Assembly: GCA_963818925.1 (NCBI GenBank)
Contig: CAWFTN010000001.1
Location: forward strand, 682,001-746,000
Origin: JAMXLG01 sp963818925
GTDB taxonomy: Bacteria; Vulcanimicrobiota; Vulcanimicrobiia; Vulcanimicrobiales; Vulcanimicrobiaceae
DNA length: 64,000 nucleotides
Reading direction: 5' to 3'
The notes below the pieces were generated by a model. That model saw only the letters and a list, made by a program, of their open reading frames with translations, was not told the origin of the DNA and did no database searches. Positions 43,974-51,940 of this stretch are shown here, piece after piece (positions within the stretch are counted from its first letter, which is position 1; the number at the start of each line of letters is the position of its first letter). Position numbers and translations under genes: made by a program.

Positions 43974-44540
43974 ATGACGTACTCACTCTTGCTCTTCGTT
44001 CACATCATGACGTTCGCAATGGCGTTTTCCCTCACGGGGATGCTGGTTATCGGATCGAGACGTCTTCACGCCGCTTACGAACGCAGGGATGCGCAGAGCG
44101 CGCTTGCGGCGCTCAGTAAGACCGGAATGATGTTTCCGGTTGTCGGCTTACTGCTCTTGGGAACGGGAGTCGCAATGACGCATATCCGCTGGTCGTTCAG
44201 CGACGGATGGGTCATCGCAGGAATCGCCGCGATTGTGCTCATGCTGATCAACGGTGCGCTGATCGTCGGCGGCCGTCAACGCGCGCTAGCACGCGTGCTC
44301 GCGAACGCGCCAAACGGAATCCTTAGCGCCGACGTGCGCGAGATGCTCCACGATCGCATGCATGACGTCGCGGAGAACGTTAACGTCGGTCTAGCTGTCG
44401 GAGTCTCGTTGATCATGGTGCTCAAAACGCCCTTAGCGCAGAGCCTCTCCGTCGCTGTTGCATGCGCGATTGTCGCCGGCGGCGCGACTGCCATTGTCGG
44501 CGCGCGCCGGCCGGCGGTTACTTCAGTGTTGGAATCCTGA
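43974..44540 (+). CDS. Integral membrane protein (DUF2269-like)
   Basis: 188 residues with four to five hydrophobic segments (LLLFVHIMTFAMAFSLTGML; VGLLLLGTGVAMTHI; VIAGIAAIVLMLINGALIV; SLSVAVACAIVAGGATAIV). The N-terminal His in FVHIMTF and the layout recall small predicted membrane proteins of the DUF2269 type. The start is chosen for the AAGGAG five bases upstream. It ends 4 bases from the convergent Mn-catalase gene. Confidence 0.7.
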   Translation: MTYSLLLFVHIMTFAMAFSLTGMLVIGSRRLHAAYERRDAQSALAALSKTGMMFPVVGLLLLGTGVAMTHIRWSFSDGWVIAGIAAIVLMLINGALIVGGRQRALARVLANAPNGILSADVREMLHDRMHDVAENVNVGLAVGVSLIMVLKTPLAQSLSVAVACAIVAGGATAIVGARRPAVTSVLES

Positions 44541-44544
44541 CGCC

Positions 44545-45459
44545 CTAGTCGCGCGTGCGGGGAATCGCCGCAGGTTCGTCACCCGTGATCTGTCCCTTCG
44601 TCGTGCGACTCGTCTGATCGGTGACAGGCTGCGGTTTGGTTGAGCCCATCGTACTCATAACGGACGGTTTTGGATCGGGCAGGTCAGGGTCGGCGCCGCC
44701 TGCGTGCGGCTCGCTCAGGTCAAAGTGCCACAGTCCTTGCGCGTTGACCATGTTGTAGCCCGCATTCGTCGCGCCGTCTTGCGATTCATCAAAATATGCG
44801 TGGGTGAAACGCTCGTCCGGCGGGACGTTTGAGGAGGGGAAGTTGTTGGCGATTGCTGCGAGCGCCGATTCGAAGATCTTTTGATGCGCAACTTCGCGCG
44901 TCATGAGAAACGTGAGCGCATCACGGGCACCGGCATCCGGGCACAGTTTGATCAACCGGTCGTACACTGCTTTTGCTCGCGCTTCTGCGGCGATGTCCGA
45001 GCGCAAGTCGCAGAGCGGATGTCCAATCGTATCGATGTACGCGGCGGTCCAAGGCGCGCCCATGGAATCGGTAAGGCGCAGACCCGATCCGCCGGTGAGC
45101 GTCGGCATCGCGGAATTCCACGCGAGTTGCGTGTATTCGTCGTGCTTGCCGTCCACGAGGTCTTGCAAATACGACCCTTCCATTTCATCGATCATCGCGC
45201 CGGCGCCTCGCGCCCCTTTCACCAAGCCGGTGATCAGTTGCCCGATCATCTCGAGGTGCGAGAGCTCTTCGGTTGCGATATCGAGCAACATGTCTCTGCG
45301 CGGAACGTCGCTCTCGGCCCAACCCTGCGTGAAGTAGCGCATGGCCGCAGCTAGTTCACCGTTCGGACCGCCGAATTGTTCTAGGCACATCTTCGCAAAC
45401 GACGGATTTGCCTCGTCGACATGCACTGTGTATTGCAACTTCTTGTTGTGTACGAACAT
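44545..45459 (-). CDS. Manganese catalase
   Basis: Non-haem dimanganese catalase, splits hydrogen peroxide in the cytosol. 304 residues. Ligands of the four-helix bundle are visible: Glu in GPNGELAAAMRYF, Glu and His in IATEELSHLEMIG, Glu in AAEARAKAVYDRL and His in TREVAHQKIFESAL. The Pro-rich C-terminal tail (DLPDPKPSVMSTM and on) is typical. Its divergent neighbour is an NRAMP-related metal carrier, which could supply the metal. Confidence 0.95.
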   Translation of the reverse strand: MFVHNKKLQYTVHVDEANPSFAKMCLEQFGGPNGELAAAMRYFTQGWAESDVPRRDMLLDIATEELSHLEMIGQLITGLVKGARGAGAMIDEMEGSYLQDLVDGKHDEYTQLAWNSAMPTLTGGSGLRLTDSMGAPWTAAYIDTIGHPLCDLRSDIAAEARAKAVYDRLIKLCPDAGARDALTFLMTREVAHQKIFESALAAIANNFPSSNVPPDERFTHAYFDESQDGATNAGYNMVNAQGLWHFDLSEPHAGGADPDLPDPKPSVMSTMGSTKPQPVTDQTSRTTKGQITGDEPAAIPRTRD

Positions 45460-45593
45460 CTTTCACCCTCGCGTCGAATTCATTGCAGCCACCTACCCAG
45501 CGGCGCACGACCGAAACGTGTTGAGCGAGCCGTAACATGCTTCGACGCCTCTTGGTATGAACCAGCGACATTGGGGAAGAGCGTAGCAATCTC

Positions 45594-46931
45594 ATGACTA
45601 CGCAAGCGGTTGCACTCGAGCGACAAGCACGCGAAGACGCATTGCGCGAGCGCGACCGTTTTCGCGTGCACCATGCGCGTAGCAGCGGGCGCAAATGGCT
45701 GCTGCTGGTGTTGCTCGTCGGGCCCGGCGTTCTCACCATGCTTAGTGAAAATGACGGCCCCAGTATGCTGTCGTACCTCACGACGGGTTCACTCTACGGC
45801 CTACGATTTTTCGCTCCGCTCGTCTTGCTCACGTTCGTAATGGCTTACGTCGTGCAAGAGGCGACGATTCGAATCGGGATTGCAACGCGACGTGGACATG
45901 CCGAACTGATTTTCCAACGGTTTGGGCGCGGCTGGGGCTATTTTGCTTTGGCGGATCTCGCATTCGGCAACGTTCTCACGTTAGTGGCGGAATTCGTCGC
46001 GATCTGTTCCGGCGCACGGTTTCTCGGTGTTCCGCCGCCGATCTCCGTCGTCTGCGCGTGTGCCTTCGTTATTGCCGCGTTCGCTGCGCGCCGGTACTTC
46101 ACGTGGGAACGTTTCGCGATGGCACTCGCGGCGTTCAATCTCGTGTTCATTCCAATCGCATTTGCGGCCGAGCCGCATGCACAAGCGCTTGCAAACGTCT
46201 TTGCGCTCTCGCCCGGGAGCGACCGCCTCATTGATCCGACGTTCGTTACGTTGATTCTCGCAAATGTCGGCGCAACAGTGACGCCGTGGATGATCTTCTT
46301 TCAGCAGAGCGCGGTCGTGGATAAGGGGCTCGCACGCTCGGACTTGTGGCACGCGCGGTTTGACACCGGGGCAGGCGCCATCTTAGCTGCGATCGTCGCT
46401 GTCGCGGGCATCGTCGTCGGCTCCGCGTTATTGACGCATCGCGCGTCTACGCTTCAAACGAGCGCGGATTTCGCGGCTGCGCTCATGCCGGTGCTTGGGA
46501 AGCACATTGCAACGCTGTTTGCGCTTGGGATGATCGAAGCCGGCATCACGGCGGCGGTCACGATTTCCGCAAGTACCGCCTATGCCGCCGGTGAGGTCGC
46601 CGGCAGCGGGAAGAGTTTGAATCGCGGCGTGCGCGAAGCGGTGTGCTTTTACGGCGTCATGTGCGCGTCGCTGCTGATCGCGGCGGCGGTCGTATTGTGG
46701 CCGCATGCACCGCTCTTAATGATTGCGCTTCTTGCAAATGTAGCTGCAACGGCGTTGATGGCGCCGGCATTGGCGTTCGTCATCCTGCTTGCGAACGATC
46801 GCGCGATCATGGGATCGCTCGCAAACGGCCGGCTTGCCAATGTGGCGGCGGGTACGGTCATGCTCGCGGTGTCGGTTCTCGGGCTTGCCTACACCGCGAT
46901 GGTGCTCTTTCCCAAACTACTCAGCGGATGA
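45594..46931 (+). CDS. NRAMP-related (SLC11-like) metal transporter with non-canonical metal site
   Basis: 445 residues, 11 membrane helices. Helix 1 reads GPGVLTMLSENDGPSMLSY instead of the DPGN motif of Mn/Fe NRAMPs. Helix 6 reads GATVTPWMIFFQQSAVVDK instead of the MPH motif. These changes resemble the NRAMP-related magnesium transporters (NRMTs). It is divergent from Mn-catalase over 134 bases, which argues for a role with manganese or another divalent ion. The last 11 bases overlap the convergent metX. Confidence 0.85.
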   Translation: MTTQAVALERQAREDALRERDRFRVHHARSSGRKWLLLVLLVGPGVLTMLSENDGPSMLSYLTTGSLYGLRFFAPLVLLTFVMAYVVQEATIRIGIATRRGHAELIFQRFGRGWGYFALADLAFGNVLTLVAEFVAICSGARFLGVPPPISVVCACAFVIAAFAARRYFTWERFAMALAAFNLVFIPIAFAAEPHAQALANVFALSPGSDRLIDPTFVTLILANVGATVTPWMIFFQQSAVVDKGLARSDLWHARFDTGAGAILAAIVAVAGIVVGSALLTHRASTLQTSADFAAALMPVLGKHIATLFALGMIEAGITAAVTISASTAYAAGEVAGSGKSLNRGVREAVCFYGVMCASLLIAAAVVLWPHAPLLMIALLANVAATALMAPALAFVILLANDRAIMGSLANGRLANVAAGTVMLAVSVLGLAYTAMVLFPKLLSG

Positions 46932-47847
46932 CCTCGAAGAGCTCGGAACGGAGAACGGAGGCGAGCGCCGCGGATTCGGCGAGGAATGCGTCATGTCCGT
47001 GATCGGTATGCAACTCGGTGTACCTGGCACCGAACGTTTCCGCTGCGGCGCGCACGTCTTGCGGTCGAAAGAGCCAGTCGGAGCTAATTCCGGCGAATGT
47101 GACGCGCGGCCGCTGTAAGGATCGTCCACGCACGTCGAACGAATCCATTGCTTGAGTTAACGTCGCATATGTTCGCGCGTCCATCCGACCGATGAAGCGA
47201 TCGGCTTGGAGATCCAGGTATCCCTCGACATCGAAGCGCGTGGGATCGTTGCGATCCGGCTTGCGGCCGTGGCGCGCGTTGAAGAGGTCTTCGGACTTGT
47301 AGCTGAGCATTGCGAGTTTGCGTGCCGTGCGTAAGCCGCGAACGGGATCGAGGTCAAGGCATTCACGCTGAATCGCGTTGAGCGCGATGCCCATCGCGCT
47401 GTGATGATCGTGCGCGCCGACGACGATCGCGTGTTCGGTTTGCTCCGGAAAATCGAGTGCCCATTGCAGCGCTTGCATTCCGCCGAGCGAGCCGCCGATG
47501 ACGAAGGCCAACGTTTCGACGCGAAGTTCATCGAGCGCTCGTCGTTGCGCCAGCACCATATCCGCAACGCTCACGCGGGGCGCCCACGTGGAACCGTAGC
47601 AACTGCCGAGCGCGTTGATGCCGACGACGCACCACTCCGCCGGATCGAAGAGCGCGCCTTCGCCCACAATCCCGGGCCACCATTCGAGGGCGCGACTCGA
47701 GCCGGTCAGCGCATGGGTGACCAGCACGATGTTGTCACGCGTGGGAGAAGGAGAACCATAGATGGTGGCACGCTGCTGCACATCGCGCAGCAGCGTGCCG
47801 TCGTCGAGCCGGAGGGAGCCGATTCCGACGGTGAGTTCGCGCACCAT
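46921..47847 (-). CDS. metX: Homoserine O-acetyltransferase (MetX family)
   Basis: Activates homoserine with acetyl-CoA (or succinyl-CoA; specificity in this family cannot be read from the name) for direct sulfhydrylation. 308 residues, alpha/beta hydrolase fold. LVTHALTGSSRALEWWPG, nucleophile Ser in FVIGGSLGGMQALQW near residue 118, and catalytic Asp and His in SSDWLFRP and DHGHDAFL. It is shorter than the usual 350-380 residues. The start overlaps the metY stop (TAATG), so it is the last gene of hom-metY-metX. Confidence 0.93.
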   Translation of the reverse strand: MVRELTVGIGSLRLDDGTLLRDVQQRATIYGSPSPTRDNIVLVTHALTGSSRALEWWPGIVGEGALFDPAEWCVVGINALGSCYGSTWAPRVSVADMVLAQRRALDELRVETLAFVIGGSLGGMQALQWALDFPEQTEHAIVVGAHDHHSAMGIALNAIQRECLDLDPVRGLRTARKLAMLSYKSEDLFNARHGRKPDRNDPTRFDVEGYLDLQADRFIGRMDARTYATLTQAMDSFDVRGRSLQRPRVTFAGISSDWLFRPQDVRAAAETFGARYTELHTDHGHDAFLAESAALASVLRSELFEVIR

Positions 47848-49142
47848 TACTGCTCGAGCGCTTGACGCAAATCGGCGACGATGTCGTCGATGTCTTCGAT
47901 ACCGACCGAGAGCCGAATTGTCGACGCATCCACGCCGCTTTGCACCCGCTCAGCGTCGCTCAGTTGCTGGTGCGTCGTGCTCGCCGGGTGAATCACGAGC
48001 GACTTTGCGTCACCAACATTCGCAAGCAGCGAGAAGAGCTTGAGGCGGTCGATGACGGCCTTTGCTTCGCGTTCACCCCCCTTGACGGTGAAGGTGAGAA
48101 TTGCGCCGGCCCCTTTGGGTAAATATTTGCGCGCGCGTTCGTTCGCCGGATCACTCGCCAAACCCGGATAGAAGACGCCCGTAACGCGCGGGTGTTTCAA
48201 AAGAAATTCCGCGACGGCGAGCGCGTTGCTACTATGGCGTTCCACCCGAAGACCGAGCGTTTCGACACCTTGCAGCAGCAGCCACGCATTGAACGGTGAG
48301 AGCGCGGCACCGATGTCACGCAGCAGCTGCACGCGCGCTTTGAGGATGTAGGCGATATTACCGAAGACCGGGGCGTATTGCAGTCCGTGGTACGACGGAT
48401 CCGGCTCGACGAACTCCGTGAAGCGCGGATTGTTGCCCCAATCGAATCGTCCGCCGTCGACGATCACGCCGCCTATCGCTGTGCCATGTCCGCCGATGAA
48501 CTTCGTTGCCGAATGCACGACGATATCGGCGCCGTGTTCGATCGGACGCACCAGATACGGCGTTGCGAGCGTATTGTCGACGATCAGCGGCAGTCCGTGA
48601 CGGTGTGCCAGCTCGGCATAGAGCTCGATATCCAAGACGTCGATCTTCGGATTGCCGATCGTCTCGGCGAAGACGGCTTTGGTGTTCGGGCGGATCGCCG
48701 CTTCGACGGCATCGGGATCGTTGAAATCGATGAGGCTAATGGCGATACCGAAACGTTTGAGGGTGTGCGCAAACGCATTGTGGGTTCCGCCATAGAGCGA
48801 AGCGCTGCTGACGATGTGATCGCCGCTCTTCGCGAGATTCAGAATCGAATACACGACCGCAGCTTGTCCGCTGGAGACGGCGAGTGCGGCGGCACCGCGT
48901 TCGAGCGAGGCAACGCGCTGTTCGAAAACGTCGGTCGTGGGATTGTTTATGCGCGTGTAGATATTGCCGAACTCTTCGAGCGCGAAGAGTTTGCCGGCGT
49001 GTTCGGTCGAGTCAAAGAGATACGACGTCGTTTGATAGATCGGAACGGCGCGCGCTTTCGTCGCCGGATCGCCGCTATGGCCGCCGTGCACTGCGACGGT
49101 GTCGAAGGATTGCGTTTGTCCTTTTTCGAGCGTGGTGCTCAT
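47847..49142 (-). CDS. metY: O-acetylhomoserine sulfhydrylase (PLP enzyme)
   Basis: Makes homocysteine from O-acetylhomoserine and sulfide. 431 residues, Cys/Met metabolism PLP family. VPIYQTTSYLFDSTEHA, YTRINNPTTDVFEQR, SGQAAVVYSILNLA, DNTLATPYLVRPIEHGAD and the PLP lysine in VVHSATKFIGGHGT near residue 210. The internal FDWGNNPRFTEF region is typical of MetY rather than MetB. It lies 24 bases after hom and is coupled to metX. Confidence 0.95.
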   Translation of the reverse strand: MSTTLEKGQTQSFDTVAVHGGHSGDPATKARAVPIYQTTSYLFDSTEHAGKLFALEEFGNIYTRINNPTTDVFEQRVASLERGAAALAVSSGQAAVVYSILNLAKSGDHIVSSASLYGGTHNAFAHTLKRFGIAISLIDFNDPDAVEAAIRPNTKAVFAETIGNPKIDVLDIELYAELAHRHGLPLIVDNTLATPYLVRPIEHGADIVVHSATKFIGGHGTAIGGVIVDGGRFDWGNNPRFTEFVEPDPSYHGLQYAPVFGNIAYILKARVQLLRDIGAALSPFNAWLLLQGVETLGLRVERHSSNALAVAEFLLKHPRVTGVFYPGLASDPANERARKYLPKGAGAILTFTVKGGEREAKAVIDRLKLFSLLANVGDAKSLVIHPASTTHQQLSDAERVQSGVDASTIRLSVGIEDIDDIVADLRQALEQ

Positions 49143-49166
49143 AGTGGTGTGGTGTTCCTTTCCCCG

Positions 49167-50300
49167 TCATGAGAACGCACGTTTTACGTGCGAGACGGGA
49201 GCATTGAGGACGTTGTCATCCCACAGCGCGTAGCGTGGGAGTTCGGAATGACGCGGAAGAGCCGCGAAGATCGGCGCAACATCGAACGCCGGTTCGAGCA
49301 TGCGCGCAACGAGCGCGCGTTCGTGACGTTCGCCGACTGCGCGCAGCGACGAAACGACGTCACCGAGAATGGCCGACGCAGTGGCCGGTCCGCCGGCACC
49401 GGCTCCGCGCATGGTGAGCGGGCCGGCATCACGAGCGATGATGCGAACGATGTTTTCCGGCCCGCTGATGGAGGCGAATGGATGATCGTTCGGGACAAGA
49501 ACCGGCGCGACGCCGGCGAACGCGGCGCCGCCGGTGGTGCGCGCGGCTGCGGCGACGAGGCGAATACGATAGCCGAGCATCTGCGCGCGCGCTACGTCGC
49601 GTCTCGTAACGCCGGCGATGCCGGTGTGACGGATGCGAGGCGAGATAACGGCGAGGCCGAACGCGAGTTGCATCAGAACGGCGAGTTTGTGCGCGGCATC
49701 GGCGCCGTCCAAGTCGTTCGACGGATCGACTTCGGCATAGCCATGCGATTGCGCATCGGCCAGCGCTTCAGCGAACTCCGCACCGGCTTCCATCGCGCTC
49801 AGAATTGCGTTGCATGTACCGTTGACGACCCCTGCGAGCGCATCGATGCGATCGCCCGCGAGCGCATCGTCGAGCATACGCACGACCGGAATCGCTCCGC
49901 AAGCGGCTGCCTCATAGCGCAATCCCGCGCCTCGTGCAGCAGCGAGGGCGCGCAAACGCGGGCCTTGCGTTGCGAGCAAGTCTTTGTTGGCGGTAACGAC
50001 GGCGCGGCCGCGCTCTAATGCGTTTTCGATGAGTTCGGCGGCCTGCGCGGCAGCGCCGATGCATTCGATCACGATATCCACGTGCGGATCGTTGACGATG
50101 GCGCGCGCGTCGGTTGTGAAGAGGCGCCGATCGACGAAATCCGGACGCTGTTTCTTGGTGTCGCGAACGGCGATCGCGCGCAATTCATAGCGCACGCCGC
50201 AGCGACGTTGGATTGCATCGCGCTCGTGCAGCAGACGTTCGGCGACGGATGCGCCGACCGTACCGCAACCGAGCAATGCGATGCCCGCGGTACATACCAT
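49167..50300 (-). CDS. hom: Homoserine dehydrogenase
   Basis: 377 residues from the ATG with AAGGAGG about 10 bases upstream. Reduces aspartate semialdehyde to homoserine. NAD(P) motif ALLGCGTVGASVAERL, VVTANKDLLA, GVVNGTCNAILSAM and the catalytic Lys in LDGADAAHKLAVLM. There is no C-terminal ACT domain, so threonine feedback is not expected. The tail LPRHSELPRYALWDDN is coded by a palindromic element (49215-49252). Transcription appears to be controlled by an upstream leader-peptide attenuator (50339-50525). Confidence 0.93.
   Translation of the reverse strand: MVCTAGIALLGCGTVGASVAERLLHERDAIQRRCGVRYELRAIAVRDTKKQRPDFVDRRLFTTDARAIVNDPHVDIVIECIGAAAQAAELIENALERGRAVVTANKDLLATQGPRLRALAAARGAGLRYEAAACGAIPVVRMLDDALAGDRIDALAGVVNGTCNAILSAMEAGAEFAEALADAQSHGYAEVDPSNDLDGADAAHKLAVLMQLAFGLAVISPRIRHTGIAGVTRRDVARAQMLGYRIRLVAAAARTTGGAAFAGVAPVLVPNDHPFASISGPENIVRIIARDAGPLTMRGAGAGGPATASAILGDVVSSLRAVGERHERALVARMLEPAFDVAPIFAALPRHSELPRYALWDDNVLNAPVSHVKRAFS
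49215..49252. repeat. Palindromic element inside the 3' end of hom
   Basis: GTCATCCCAC and GTGGGA...AATGAC frame a 38-base imperfect palindrome (arms GTCAT/ATGAC and CCCAC/GTGGG). On the coding strand it encodes RHSELPRYALWDD. Its form is that of a REP-type element and it is read in frame close to the C-terminus. No second copy was found in this window, so repeat status is inferred from shape. Confidence 0.5.
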
Positions 50301-50338
50301 TCCTCGTGCCTCCTTTTGCGACGGGAAAGCGAGGAGTG

Positions 50339-50381
50339 AAAAAGCAACGACGCCCCTAGCCGGTTCGGCGAGGGGCGTCGT
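50339..50381 (-). terminator. Attenuator: intrinsic terminator in the hom-metY-metX leader
   Basis: On the minus strand ACGACGCCCCT (50381-50371) pairs perfectly with AGGGGCGTCGT (50357-50347). The stem is extended by an inner GCCG/CGGC, and TGC then TTTTT (50343-50339) follows. It lies 24 bases after the leader ORF stop and about 40 before hom. The 5' arm can instead pair with the leader segment GGGCCGTCGT (50430-50421), nine pairs with one bulged base, which would prevent the terminator from forming. Confidence 0.85.
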
Positions 50382-50404
50382 CTTTGAGCGATCTACTGCG
50401 CTTA

Positions 50405-50470
50405 CTACACGGTTCGCTCCACGACGGCCCACGCCGCATGCATTTGCATACAGCACATGGGGCACATCAT
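50405..50470 (-). CDS. Met/Cys-rich leader peptide of hom-metY-metX
   Basis: 21-residue ORF from ATG ATG at 50470 to TAG. Its first ten residues are MMCPMCCMQM: five Met and three Cys out of ten, then an unremarkable tail containing AAWAVVERTV. It is followed by the terminator at 50381-50347. Ribosome stalling at scarce Met- or Cys-tRNA would leave codons 14-17 free to pair with the terminator 5' arm. No Shine-Dalgarno is visible, so initiation may depend on a short 5' leader of about 20 bases. Existence and function are inferred from sequence design. Confidence 0.75.
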   Translation of the reverse strand: MMCPMCCMQMHAAWAVVERTV

Positions 50471-50496
50471 GGCGACGGCGGTAAACATTGCGGAAA

Positions 50497-50525
50497 GGCT
50501 ATCACGCCGGCTCACGTCGCGTCAA
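50497..50525 (-). promoter_or_regulatory. Candidate promoter of the hom-metY-metX operon
   Basis: TTGACG at 50525-50520 is a good -35. The best -10 candidates, 16 to 18 bases on, are GATAGC or TAGCCT and match TATAAT only in part. Start would fall near 50490, giving about 20 bases before the leader ORF. The -35 lies inside the last codons of the neighbouring small protein gene. Confidence 0.5.
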
Positions 50526-50829
50526 CCCCCGGTGCCTTCGAGCGGTGACGGACACCGACTGCGAACGCCCGTCGTGGCCGGTGATGCTCGAGCCCTTTAA
50601 TCTGATCTCCGACTTCCATTATCTTGAGCACCGTCTCTCGTATATCATCGCGGAGCGATTCGGATTCCACTTCGTAGACGTGCTCAGGATCTATTGCGAG
50701 TCTCGACTCAGTATACGGTTCTCGCCACCCCAAACGAAAGTCAATAGCGTCCTTATCGGCAACGAGTCCGTTGTAAGAATCATACAGCTTGGTGAGCTCT
50801 TCACGTAATGCGCGCGACGAATCGCTCAT
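50512..50829 (-). CDS. Small helical protein, family A of a duplicated module
   Basis: 105 residues starting MSDSSRALREELTKLY. Conserved with the protein at 54247: SRxLRxEL, then the core ADKDxxDFRLGxxEPYxE, LDP- or IDP-, and a C-terminal helix with DDxR. The core suggests a helical hairpin; no known domain recognised. It is 28 bases downstream of the STAS gene and probably co-transcribed. It has a basic C-terminal tail (HHRPRRAFAVGVRHRSK) that the second copy lacks. Confidence 0.7.
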   Translation of the reverse strand: MSDSSRALREELTKLYDSYNGLVADKDAIDFRLGWREPYTESRLAIDPEHVYEVESESLRDDIRETVLKIMEVGDQIKGLEHHRPRRAFAVGVRHRSKAPGVDAT

Positions 50830-50857
50830 GATCGGCCCCTTAAAGCTAGAACGTTTT

Positions 50858-51262
50858 TTAGGAAGCGCACAGGTTACGCGTTTGCTGGTTGACGGTGTAT
50901 CCGTATTCACCCATGGCGTCAACGATGGTCTCGAAGACCTCGAAGATGTGATAAAGATAGCCAAGTTTGCGTAATCGATAGAGGCCGGGCTTCAGAGCGA
51001 CGAGGCGTACGATTCCCGGACCGTTTTGGCGCAATCGCCTTGTGAGCTTTACGAAACATGCCAAGGCCGTTGTGTCGATATGCGTCACTTCGCGCATATC
51101 GATAATAACGATATCACAGGTCGGGATCGCCTCAAGGGTCGCGACTAGTTCCTTTCGGCGCACAAGATCGTATTCGCCATGCAAACCGATGATAGCGATT
51201 GGGCTCGCAGCCGGCGCAAACGCGTCCTTGGCGGGCGGCTTCCGGAGCGACGTTGTGATCAT
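50858..51262 (-). CDS. STAS-domain anti-sigma factor antagonist
   Basis: 134 residues. STAS fold: IIGLHGEYDLVRRKELVATL, then IVIIDMREVTHIDTTALACFV, where the DTT takes the place of the D-S/T phosphorylation site of SpoIIAA/RsbV proteins. It is presumably controlled by a serine kinase, but none is in the window. A longer N-terminus (Pro- and Ala-rich) and C-terminus (EYGYTVNQQTRNL) extend the core. It is followed by the family A small protein and is divergent from a family B protein. Confidence 0.85.
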   Translation of the reverse strand: MITTSLRKPPAKDAFAPAASPIAIIGLHGEYDLVRRKELVATLEAIPTCDIVIIDMREVTHIDTTALACFVKLTRRLRQNGPGIVRLVALKPGLYRLRKLGYLYHIFEVFETIVDAMGEYGYTVNQQTRNLCAS

Positions 51263-51495
51263 GTTGCTTCGTACGTCCTTTCGATTACATCGACTGCAGA
51301 TGACATTACGTCAACTAATAAAGAAAGCTCCCCTCGTGATACGCCGCTTGGGATGCGGCAGTAACGGTGGGCAGCTTTTCGATAGGTGCCTAGAGTCGCT
51401 GCTGGCTGTAGTATAGCACATTCGAAAATCCCGCCGCCCTGAAACATCGCGTCTTCGCAACCTTTTGCAACCCTTTTGGGTTGGAGATCGAGCTG

Positions 51496-51831
51496 ATGCT
51501 ATACACTGCGCCGATTGGTGTCCTAAACACACATAGAAAAGCAAATGACGGACTGGTTCGACAGGCGGGCGAACCTATCTACGGCGGCTATGCTAATCGT
51601 CGCGGAGAGATTTCTCTGTTTGGAGAGAGTATCGTCTACCGCGTGAACTTCAAGAAAAATACCGTTCAGGAATGGCCACCGCTCAATCCCGGTGCACAGG
51701 TGCGTTACGACGCGACCGAGGCCGGCGAAGTGTTCGAATACGGCAACGCGAGCTTTCGAAGGTTAAGCAGCGCTCAAATCGTAGAGATTTGCTCTTCCAG
51801 CGCTTTCCGCATCATTCCTAAATCTTTCTAG
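51496..51831 (+). CDS. Small protein, family B of a duplicated module
   Basis: 111 residues from the ATG; a TTG five codons earlier is in frame. Shared with the protein at 54485: PIYGGYANRRGEISLFGES, YRVNFKKNT, LNPGAQVRYDATEAGEVF and RRLSSAQIVEICSSSAFRI. Alternating polar and hydrophobic residues suggest a compact beta fold. No known family recognised. It is divergent from the STAS/family A pair across about 230 bases with no other gene. Confidence 0.65.
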   Translation: MLYTAPIGVLNTHRKANDGLVRQAGEPIYGGYANRRGEISLFGESIVYRVNFKKNTVQEWPPLNPGAQVRYDATEAGEVFEYGNASFRRLSSAQIVEICSSSAFRIIPKSF

Positions 51832-51940
51832 GACGCGGAGAGCTATCGCCCGTAACTCCGAGCGCTTCGGTTCGCTGGATCCGGCGATCCCGTGCGATCC
51901 GCCGGACGATGTTCGCGGGACTGCGTTGCATCTTTTTGGG

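Noticed and set aside
49167..50465. Extended hom frame from a GTG at 50465
   Set aside because: The extra 55 codons run through the leader ORF and the terminator; the ATG at 50300 has AAGGAGG and begins the NAD-binding fold.
50300..50530. SAM-type or S-adenosylhomocysteine riboswitch upstream of hom
   Set aside because: I do not recognise any conserved SAM or SAH core; the leader ORF and its complementary segment explain the hairpin better.
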